DNA of 64,000 nt, taken from contig OZ020491.1 in the NCBI GenBank assembly GCA_963971405.1, positions 26,282,855-26,346,854 on the forward strand, written 5' to 3'. This DNA comes from Psococerastis gibbosa (taxonomy: Eukaryota > Arthropoda > Insecta > Psocodea > Psocidae). The first letter of the stretch is position 1. Each line of letters opens with the position of its first letter. A program made the position numbers and the translations under genes. The notes under the pieces are model-generated. The model had not been told where the DNA came from, made no database searches, and saw only the letters and a list, made by a program, of their open reading frames with translations. Below, piece after piece: positions 55,700-64,000 of this stretch.

Positions 55700-56100
55700 T
55701 TCTTTAAATGCCTCTTCTATTGAAGATTGGTAATCATGGTAGCAATTTGTACCTTGGCGACTGCTTCTTTGAAAAAGGAAGTCGTGCTCTTGCCAAACCA
55801 CTGCCTAAAATTTTTCAACTAGGATGTTCTTCTGCCGGGAGTCCTCTGTCCTTCTATTTTCCCTTGGATTATAACATGCAGAAGGCGATTTTGTCTGTTC
55901 CTCATCACACCGCCGAAGTATGTGAGTTTCCGTTTGTTGACCGTCAGCAGCTACTCGGCTTCTGTATCCATTCGCCTCAGGACGTCGGCATTAGGGACAC
56001 GAAGATCTCCAAGATATGCACAGCATTCGCCTGGGTACCCACATTTCAAATGCACTGATTCTAGTCTCCATAGCTTGTGTGAGCTAAACATAGGATACTT
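55700..56100 (-). pseudogene. LINE fragment, homologue of the split one at 13290
   Basis: The minus strand includes ETRISAFEMWVPRRMLCISW, the ExRIxAFExWxxRRMLxIxW block just before the LINE tail. Confidence 0.8.
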
Positions 56101-56565
56101 ACGCTATTCTATTGTAGGAATTCTATTTTCTTGGACCAAACTTCCTGTTTCTGTAAAGTAACTCTTCACAAATCAAACCCCGCAAGCAGACACAATACCT
56201 GAATCAAAGGAACAGTCTAGACTCTTAAAATAAAATTAACTTTAAAGTTAGCGCTAAGTCAAAATGTTTGCTTTTGAAATAACTCGAGAGCAACTTCCGG
56301 TTTGGATAAAAAGTTTTTCATCCGCTGTTTCCGGCGCCCGCCCTGCTGACGGCTGCTGGAATTCAGAGTTTCACTTCCGGTAAAGAGTAGATGTTGTAAC
56401 TTGGCTGTTGGAGTTGCTGAAATACAACAGAAGTAGCGAAAGACGCCACAAGCTCTTCTTGATAATACAATAATTAAAGGTAGAAAATATAAATTGGGTT
56501 CCACCATATTAAAAAAAATGAATATGGGTAAAAGTAAACTACACTTTCATACCTCTTCTTCTTCT

Positions 56566-56990
56566 TCAGCCAACGCCCGTCCTTAGCTGGTAGGCCATTT
56601 GACGCCTTGCCGCATAGTAGAGCTGGGCCAATCCCGCCTGCGTCGTAGTTCGGTTTTGTACCTCAATGTCAGTGCAGGTGAATAGGTGATCGGCATTCCC
56701 CCCCCCCCCCCCCTTGGAAGCAGAGGGGCATTTGGATGAATCAGCGATACCTATTCTGTATAGGTGGCTCAGGAGGTAGTCATGTCCTGTGGCCATTCGG
56801 AACGCTGCGACAGCGATGTCCTGGCGCAAGTTGCTGGGGATGGTTTTTGCTAGGAGCGGCTCCCACTGTTTGCCAGCTGCTCTCGCTTTCCAGGCATCTC
56901 TGGTTGGTCGGCATACAACACATTTTAGTTTCCATTTCTTAACCATCAGCAGAAACTCGGCTTCTGGACTCGTATCTGTACTTGGTTAAG
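56566..56990 (-). pseudogene. LINE RNase H-type C-terminal fragment
   Basis: About 126 codons: AAFRMATGHDYLLSHLYRIG, a CP...HLFTCTDI zinc-knuckle-like block with a poly-glycine insertion from a C run (56698-56713), then [17 protein letters not shown] Jockey-like polyprotein end. Confidence 0.83.
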
Positions 56991-56999
56991 TCATGCTTT

Positions 57000-57200
57000 C
57001 GCCTGTTTCATTGCGTCAATTGTAAGCTTTTCTCAGCTTGCCCATTATCGCTTGTAGGTTGACATCGAGAACGTATACCAGTTTGCCAATGGCCAAAATT
57101 CATACGGAAACAATACAAATAATGTCCGAAATCCATGGGGTCGTTGGCATTGGACAGGGACCTATGGGCCACTTTAAGTAGGCCTGGGTCCGTAAAATGT
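57000..57200 (-). mobile_element. LINE-type 3' tail
   Basis: Reverse copy of the 2729 repeat; CGCCTGTTTCATTGCGTCAA through AGGGACCTATGGGCCACTTT. It directly follows the LINE ORF fragment on its 5' (plus-strand) side. Confidence 0.6.
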
Positions 57201-57504
57201 CCTTAAATAAATAACAAGTCGGCTTCTGTATCAATTCACCTCAGGACCTCAGTATTAGGGGCTCGAACTCTCTGGCATGTGTCGCCATAAATACTTATTT
57301 CAATTTCACCGTTGACACCATTGACTGCACCAGGTGTCCCCAGGATTCAAAAAAATATTTTTGGCGCGCTGGATTGTCCCATCTCTATAAATGTAGTTTA
57401 CAAAATTCTATTTTTCAATTAAACTATCGTTGATATGTACAGTTGGGCCTTAATCTCATTATTCTAAATTGCTTTACTACATTTTCTTTTCAATAAAGAC
57501 TTTA

Positions 57505-57505
<1 letters not shown>

Positions 57506-57574
<69 letters not shown>
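57506..57574. repeat. (ATT)n microsatellite
   Basis: About 23 units after CAATAAAGACTTTATC; probably the tail of a retroelement. Confidence 0.93.
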
Positions 57575-57575
<1 letters not shown>

Positions 57576-58194
57576 CTATGCACTATGATCGCTCGATAAG
57601 CGGAAGCTTGAGCGTGATAATGCTGATTAATAACAAATTGTTGTTCTCAATATATGCACCTTGTCCGCGGTTACCGGTCAAGGAAAAAAGTGAAAAAAAA
57701 GTGAAGTGATTATTATTATTATTATTACCCCTCCTATATGTAGAAAACTCTATAACCCACACTTTAAAATTACTTTTGAGTTATACTTCGGAAAATTGTC
57801 TTGTAAATCCTACTGGAGAATTAGCCATATACGGGTGCTAAGAACCGCGCAAAGCTCGTTATGGACTCTTTGATGTACATTTTCTGGTTCGGGAACATTG
57901 AATAAGAAAATTGAGGAATTATTTTCTTTAATATGCTTATGCCTTTGTGCTGTAAAATAGGATTTAGGCAACTGCGTTAAATTGTATTAATTTTCTTTTA
58001 AGATATTACCGTGACGGAAATTTTGTTGAGGATAAAAAAGACACATTTGACTTGTATGGGCGTCTAAGCGCATTAGTTTCTCTTAGAAGACAGGTATAGT
58101 TATGCCCTTAAGGATCAGGGTGGGTATTTTTACAATGTTTCAGTAAGTATGAACAAAAGCCAGGTCAAATGCATACCTCGATATGACCTTAGAT

Positions 58195-58510
58195 TAAGTA
58201 CATAAACCGGTTTTGAGAGAAATATTTATTAGCCTTTGGAGTTTTTGAGGATGAACCCCCCAGAATTGAGTTGACCCAAATTATAAAAAAAATGGTTCCT
58301 AGGTATGATTTTTGTGAATCTACATGCCAAATTTCATCAAAATCCACTGGGTTGTTGCCCACAAATCGACAGCAGACAGACAAACCAACATTTCGTAAAA
58401 AAAAACACTTTTTTGTGTTCTTGGGACCTCAAATCCACTGAAATTCCGAAATCGAAAATTTCGACCATGACAAAGCCTTTTTTATACTACATATAAATAG
58501 TAAAGCAATA
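58195..58510. repeat. partial ~830-bp repeat
   Basis: 3' half only: GGTATGATTTTTGTGAATCT, CCAAATTTCATCAAAATC, CAGACAGACAAACC, TTTCGACCATGACAAAGC. Confidence 0.8.
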
Positions 58511-59186
58511 AGCTAGGTTGGCTTAGTAAATGAACAAAAAGTCAATATTTATTTATTTAAACTAATCCAAGAGGAAGAAGCAACTGACGTATTTCAGAAA
58601 TACTATATCGATTTTTATGGATTAACTATAGTTCACAAGATTAAATTGTGTATTATCACAGTTTATATATTTTAAGAGGTGTTTAAAAAGCATTTTTGTC
58701 AAAAATGGGACAAGAGTTATTCAAATTATTATGTTATTAAAAAAAAATTCCCCTGAGATGAACTAATCCTTCAAACGAATCACTTTACCATTCCATGCGA
58801 TTGGAGACGTGTCGTAACTCAGCACAAGTTTTAATTTACTCATTGAGGCGACTGGGTTAGTCGGATACATTAATCAAATTGTTTGTATGTGACCTTATTA
58901 AAAAAAAAGAAAAAAAAAAAGAAACGTAGTTACATCTTTTTTTCATTGCAACTCTTCAATTACTGTAAGATACGGTTGAAAAGAAATGGATGTAGCCTAC
59001 CGGAGGTACCAGAAGATTATACCTTATGCAAGACTAGAAGCATTAGGGCCTTGCGTGTCCACGGCAATTTTTAAAGGTGTGTTCCCATAGCGGTTCGTGG
59101 TAATGTCATTTAGCCTAGGTAGGTTTGTGGTCCATGGTGCTATTAGATGCGTGTAACTGTAGGTGCTCTACATTTTGTAATACCTA

Positions 59187-59260
59187 TTGGTCTATTGATG
59201 TCTGCTACCACGTCATGCACATGCACAATGAAAAACGACGTCGGTGGAATAGCCGCCTAA
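59187..59260. mobile_element. half of a GGCGGCTATTCCACC MITE
   Basis: ATGTCTGCTACCACGTCATG through ACGTCGGTGGAATAGCCGCC; the left half is missing. Confidence 0.75.
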
Positions 59261-59275
59261 GTAGTAATAATGTCC

Positions 59276-59770
59276 TGAAGGACTTTTTATGGACCCAGTC
59301 CTTCTTATAGTGGCCCATAGGTCCCTTGTCCAATGCCAACGACCCCATGGATTTTGGACATTTTTTGTATTGTTTCCGTATACATTTTGGGACTTTGGCA
59401 AACTGGTATATGCCCTTGATGTCAACCTACTCTGGCTACAAGCGATAATGGACAAGCTGAGACAGGCTTACCATTGATGCAATGAAACAAGCGAATGCTC
59501 GACTTAACATGCATGGGACTTTGGCAAACTGGTATATGTCCTCGATGTCAACCTACGCCGGCTACAAGCGATAATGGACAAGCTGAGACAGGCTTACCAT
59601 TATTGATGCAATGAAACAAGCGAATGCTCGACTTAACATGCATGGGACTTTGGAAAACTGGTATATGTCCTCGATGTCAACCTACGCCGGGTACAAGCGA
59701 TAACAGACAAGCTGAGACAGGCTTACCATTGATGCAATGAAACAAGTGCAAGTTCGACTTAACAAAGCAC
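59276..59770 (+). mobile_element. LINE-type 3' tail with a threefold tandem end
   Basis: GGGACTTTGGCAAACTGGTA to GACTTAACATGCAT is repeated three times, starting near 59388, 59515 and 59643 (period about 127). Only the first is preceded by the upstream part (CCCTTGTCCAATGCCAACGA). Confidence 0.8.
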
Positions 59771-59828
59771 AGACACGAGTCACGCATCCTATGTAGAATA
59801 CCGCATCTTGCGGATGGGAGGCACTGGT

Positions 59829-60271
59829 CAGTGGCGTAACGATAGGTTTTCAAGGGTGTATAATTTGGCGCATCTCCACCCACCCACTTTCATAAAAGTT
59901 GCTCAGGAGCCAGAGGGCTGAAATATTGGGGATTTACGCATTTTGAGAGCAATAAGGCTATATTACAAAGAATCAACATAATTATGGACACGGGGGGCCC
60001 GGGGTTCTCCCCCGGGAGAAAGTTTTTGAAAAATAGGGCTGAAATGGTGAGGTATTACGCATTTTGAGAGCAATACGGGTTATATATTACAAAGAATCAA
60101 CATAATTATGGACACGGGGGGCCCGGGGGTCTCCCCCGGGAGAAAGGTTTTGAAAAATAAGGCTGAAATGGTGAGGTTTAACGCATTTTGAGAGCAATAC
60201 GACTTATATATTTATTGGCTTTGTGGCACCGGTTATTATAAAAATGTGTAATGTTTTTTGGTTAAATACAC

Positions 60272-60322
<51 letters not shown>

Positions 60323-60700
60323 TACTATTAAATGCTCCCAGTGCTAGGGGTACCGGCTAAAAAAGAAAAAAAAATATTATATTATTATTATATATTACAA
60401 AGAATCAATATAATTGTGGACAAGGGGGGCTCGGGGGTCTCCCCTGGGAGAATTTTTTTGAAAAATAGGGCTGAAATAGTGAGGTTTTGTGCATTTTGAG
60501 AGCAATAAGGCCTATATACTACAAAGAATCAATGTAGTAGTAGCGGACAAGGGGGGCCCGGGGCTCCCCCCCGGGAGAAAGTTTTTGAAAAATAGGGCTG
60601 AAATAGTGAGGTTTTGCGCATTTTGAGTGCAGTAACACTTTGATTTTAGAGGCAAAGAATATAATTGCTGGCCAAAGGGGGGGGGGGGGCAATTGCCCTC
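59829..60700. repeat. GC-rich tandem module, younger copy
   Basis: Starts with CAGTGGCGTAACGATAGG. Units: ACGCATTTTGAGAGCAATA...ACAAAGAATCAACATAATTAT, GGGGGGCCCGGG, CTCCCCCGGGAGAAAG, TGAAAAATAGGGCTGAAAT. Starts near 59935, 60056, 60181, 60489 and 60615, period about 122-126, with an (ATT)n insertion at 60273-60321. No right-hand inverted end was found. Confidence 0.85.
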
Positions 60701-61299
60701 AGTGCCGGTCGCTGTGTCCGCCTCTGAGAGATGCCAATGTACTGTTTACAGTGTAAGCTCATCTCCGTAGTTGCTCCAGTTGTAGCAGAAGACAGGTCAG
60801 TGACCCTTGAGGTCCTTTGTTGACGGTGCGCGTGACTTGTTGCCTCTCATTATTTTCCAGTGTTTTCTTTTGTTTTGATTGCTATACTTTCGCTGGAGAT
60901 GCTCTGGTTACCATTCTACTAGTTGCTGGAACCGTTCGTTTTGAGCACTTCTCCGTGATTGTGGAGGTCAGATTTGTCCTTTGTGCGCAGATCAACGATA
61001 TTGTAGAATAGTTTTACCATAGGGTTGTTTAGTAGTAATAGTAGTTTTTTAAGGACTTTATGCCCATACTTGTAGTGGCCCATAGGTCCCTTGTGCAATG
61101 CTAACGGCCTCATGGATTTCGGACAAGATTTCAAGATCGACAAGTTGGACGCCTTCAGGAGTGCTTTGGTCAAAAACATGCCAAATTGTTGATTGCACGG
61201 ATTTCGTAGTACCACTAAATTAACTTTACTGTGATCGACCGAGCAACAACAACGCTTTCAGAACGACCATGGCCTATCACCCCTGGTTGTCAACGGTCT

Positions 61300-61640
61300 T
61301 ACCATGTTGACTCCATGAGAGCAGAGCATGTTTCAAACTGCGATAAACTTGGTAGTGTGCACAGCGTTGGCAGGGGAACATGGTGGGACATGATAACGCG
61401 CTGAGACTATACCAGTCAGTCTACATGCGTGTCGAGTCCTGGTCACCTCCGATTTAATCGTGTGACATTACCATGTTCCCCAAGTGGTTCCACTGTAATC
61501 AAGAGGTCCACCCTGTCAGTCAACTCCCCTTTCCCCCCGAGGTGAAGGAGTCTGCCCTTAGGGTGCCTCAAGTTAACAAACGGACTCACACCCCCCGCCA
61601 GGCTGACAGGGTTGCTTAAAGCAGAAATGCTGAAAGCAAG
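61300..61640. repeat. dispersed repeat, partner of 45030-45345
   Basis: CATGTTTCAAACTGCGATAA, GGGAACATGGTGGGACATGA, TCACCTCCGATTTAATCGTG, CAGGCTGACAGGGTTGCTTA. Confidence 0.7.
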
Positions 61641-61699
61641 TGTTGGAAACATCACGTAACTCTGGCCGTGAGAGCCTTTGTATTGTATTGGAGGCGGCC

Positions 61700-62130
61700 T
61701 TGAGATTGTACAAAAAATAGTTAGGTGGGGGGGTGGCGTCCGATCATGAAACTTTAGATGAAAATGTTGCTATCGGGATCCATTTGCCGTACCTAGAAAT
61801 TTATTTGCCATGTTAAACATGACGACACAAGTTACGGAAAATCTCCAACTTGTCCAATTTGTAAAAGAAAGTTGCTTGGAAATGAGAAAAAGCGTGAAAA
61901 GTTTGGGATAACTTGCCGGAATATATTTACGCGTTTACTACCTCATATTTTATTGCAACAGTTGGCAGTTTGTGTCTTCTGCTCTGAGGTTTGTGCCGCA
62001 AGTTTGGAAAAATTCCAGTTTAGGTGTTCTGTCTTTATTGTAATACCGAAACATTTCTATTCCACTAACCTAGAGATGATTTGGCTGTCTTTTTTTAATT
62101 TTTATTGGTTCAAATAAATAATAAATATTT
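61700..62130. other. no gene seen
   Basis: AT-rich. A frame of 81 codons at 61872-62117 has no recognised motif and no splice context that I trust. Confidence 0.45.
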
Positions 62131-62131
62131 A

Positions 62132-62318
62132 CTTTTTGTTTTATTACTAAGCTAACCTAGCGCAGTTAAAGGTATAAAGCTCCATCTTACTAGGAAGACC
62201 CGGGACCACCTGCTTTACATGCCCTTCGAAGAATGGCAAAAAAATGGAGCAAGTGTGGGACCCAAACCAACAACCTTTCGGGTGAAAGTCGGAGTCTAGA
62301 CCTCTACTCTACGTGTCC
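62132..62318 (-). mobile_element. tRNA-derived SINE, family A
   Basis: ATTACTAAGCTAACCTAGCG body and ACCTTTCGGGTGAAAGTCGGAG head on the minus strand. Confidence 0.8.
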
Positions 62319-62869
62319 TGTTTGATGCAGACTAGTCACTAGAGGCTAGATGGGTTTAAATGACGGAGTACTGAGACGACATTGAATTCTACCAACCAAA
62401 CCGCTTACCACTCACTGATGACCCGTACATCTGCTAGATCTGGCAAATTTTGTATAATATTTCCCAATTCGGGGGGGGGGGGGCACTGCTTTATATATTT
62501 TGTAGCATTTGGTTGCGATTTATTTTTGATTATCATTGTTGGATAAACACAATAAACGAGACGGCTCATCTTCGAAAACGAGAACCGCGCTATCTACCTG
62601 ACAATGTTATTTTTAAATTGTGTTTCGTTCAATTTATTTTCCTTTCTGTTGAAGTTTTCCAAAAGAAAACTCGTTAATCTGTCTCTGCCTGACCATCCTT
62701 TCGCTTCCCTCAATTTTCCGCTTTAGTTTTATCCATTTTCCAACATTTCCCGTATCTTTCCGGAGTTTTTCTTTATTTTACTGTCAATTGTCTTTCTATA
62801 GTTTGTTGTCCACGAATAAATACAGTAGTCAGCGTTTCTTTGTGGGTTTCAATCATAGAAATATATTAA

Positions 62870-63130
62870 CTGGAACGGCGGGAGACATAATATGCCTTAT
62901 GAGGCACCCGTTAACCATAAGCTAACTATCAGACATAAGTACCTACACAAAAAATATCGAAGTCTTACACATTGCAGCATAGCAGAACGGATACCTGGAC
63001 CCGGTGAAAAAACTCTGTACTTAGCTTGTGCAGGCTACACTAGCACTGGCTTTCCCCGCCAAATTGCGTACTTATCTTGTGCAGGCTACACTAGCAGCCA
63101 TATTGATAATGGTCTCCAGCCACGGGATGG
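62870..63130. repeat. inverted copy of the 6590 repeat
   Basis: GAGGCACCCGTTAACCATAAG, GTCTTACACATTGCAGCATAGC, GCAGCCATATTGATAATGGTCTCCAGCCACGGGATG. Confidence 0.7.
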
Positions 63131-63196
63131 TTTCAATTTTCAGGTTACTCATTGGAACATAGACATAGTAAAACTATAGACTCATCGTAAACATTC

Positions 63197-63680
63197 GGGT
63201 TGAAGCCGCTTGACTTCGGCTATTTCCGTAGTATAGGACCAGATTGAGCCTTTTGCCATTTGATACCATGTTAACCTTTTTTTTTTTTTTTTGATTATTT
63301 AAAGATTATTTAGAACGGAAAATCATGCCAACTAACCAGCAATATTTTTATGCAGAACTTGGAGTACTTTTAATTTACATTTTAAACAATATTTTAAGCA
63401 AAGTTTTCCCTACTTTTAGATAAAAATAAAATTTTTTAATGCAGATCTTTCAGTACTTTTAATTTAAATTTTAAACAATATATATAATAAATGTAAATAA
63501 TAAATATAATTATATATGAAACAACAAAGAAAACTATAAAGAAAACATATAATAAAACTATTAAATTTGAATTTCCCGCCAAAATGCACCTATGAGGGGG
63601 CGTGGTCGTGGCTTCAGTCCTCCAGCACAGCCGAAATACGACATGGTGGCTCCATAGTTTTATTAGCTCCATGCATTGGA
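63197..63680. repeat. inverted copy of the 8010 repeat
   Basis: CGGCTATTTCCGTAGTATAG to CTCCATAGTTTTATTAGCTCCATG. It sits about 70 bp after the inverted copy of the 6590 repeat, whereas at the left the two are 1.1 kb apart. Confidence 0.72.
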
Positions 63681-63682
63681 AC

Positions 63683-63870
63683 GGAACTTATTATAAATAA
63701 ATAAACAAATATTGATTTTTTTGTTCAATTACTAACCTATTGTAGTTAGGGCTATAAAGCCGTCTCTTACACTCAACTAGGAAGGCCCGGGGCCGCCTGC
63801 TTTACATGCCCCCCGAAGCATGGCCTGAAAATGTAGCAAGTTTGGGGCTCGAACCAACAACCTTTAGGGT
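63683..63870 (-). mobile_element. tRNA-derived SINE, family A
   Basis: CCGCCTGCTTTACATGCCCC and GGCTCGAACCAACAACCTTTAGGGTGAA on the minus strand. Confidence 0.82.
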
Positions 63871-63879
63871 GAATTACAT

Positions 63880-64000
63880 TACATGGTAAATATGGCGAAA
63901 ATCTGGTACACACCATCCTTCAGGGCGCAATGGAGGGAACTAATAGAAGAGGACGGCCGAAGATGGAATTCTGGGACCACTTCTCTATTCGAGGTATTGT
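63880..64000 (+). pseudogene. LINE tail running off the window
   Basis: GENLVHTILQGAMEGTNRRG and RPKMEFWDHFSIRGI match the LxxxILxGxxEGxRxRGRPxxxFxD ending of LINE ORF2. Continues past base 64000. Confidence 0.72.

Noticed and set aside
56698-56713. Poly-glycine insertion in the LINE protein as a real feature
   Set aside because: Produced by a C homopolymer run, likely slippage or a sequencing artefact in a dead element.
59829-60700. CRISPR-like array
   Set aside because: Spacers are themselves repeated; this is a tandem satellite in a eukaryotic genome.
60817-61011. 64-codon hydrophobic frame on the plus strand
   Set aside because: No motif, no splice context, and surrounded by repeats.

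Overview
The window is eukaryotic, intron-rich, AT-rich animal DNA. No bacterial-style operons, rRNA or CRISPR are visible. Four protein-coding genes can be rebuilt exon by exon with GT-AG junctions and consistent reading phases. The rest is mostly mobile-element debris: LINE tails, tRNA-derived SINEs, and many small inverted-repeat (MITE-like) elements, often nested. LINE-tail motifs such as [11 protein letters not shown], together with a full-length PHGDH, suggest an invertebrate and possibly an arthropod. That assignment is an inference; the species cannot be read from the sequence.

Layout. 1-5713: repeats, including a 1.9-kb hAT-like element at 573-2447, a three-level nested palindrome at 2945-3967, and a 206-bp hAT-like MITE at 4702-4907. 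5714-19224 (+): D-3-phosphoglycerate dehydrogenase, 9 exons, 518 aa, with introns full of SINEs, LINE tails, MITEs and a foldback element. 19225-23100: repeats and two LINE tails. 25140-30382 (-): a 5-exon, 266-aa type I membrane protein of the cation-dependent mannose-6-phosphate receptor/ATG27 (MRH domain) class. Its 3' flank (23300-24840) holds a degenerate ~255-bp tandem repeat. 32594-37605 (+): Rab7, 4 coding exons, 205 aa, divergent from the MRH gene; a four-layer palindrome nest lies in its 3' flank. 43667-51141 (-): a TMEM53 (DUF829) homologue; five exons are clear, and the exon(s) between the first and the SNGG exon are unresolved. 51200-64000: repeats only, with a pair of 290-bp elements carrying 13-bp duplications, a 125-bp GC-rich tandem module and several LINE tails.

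How the genes relate. PHGDH starts serine synthesis from 3-phosphoglycerate. The divergent MRH-receptor/Rab7 pair both act in late endosome-lysosome traffic and start about 2.2 kb apart, so they may share regulatory DNA. TMEM53 is a membrane protein with an alpha/beta-hydrolase-like fold. No operon-like coupling is implied.

The most unusual material is the inverted-repeat load. One composite MITE (one element inserted at the centre of another) recurs five times with the same junction. An 18-bp subterminal motif is shared by MITEs with different ends. A 290-bp inverted-repeat element makes ~13-bp duplications.
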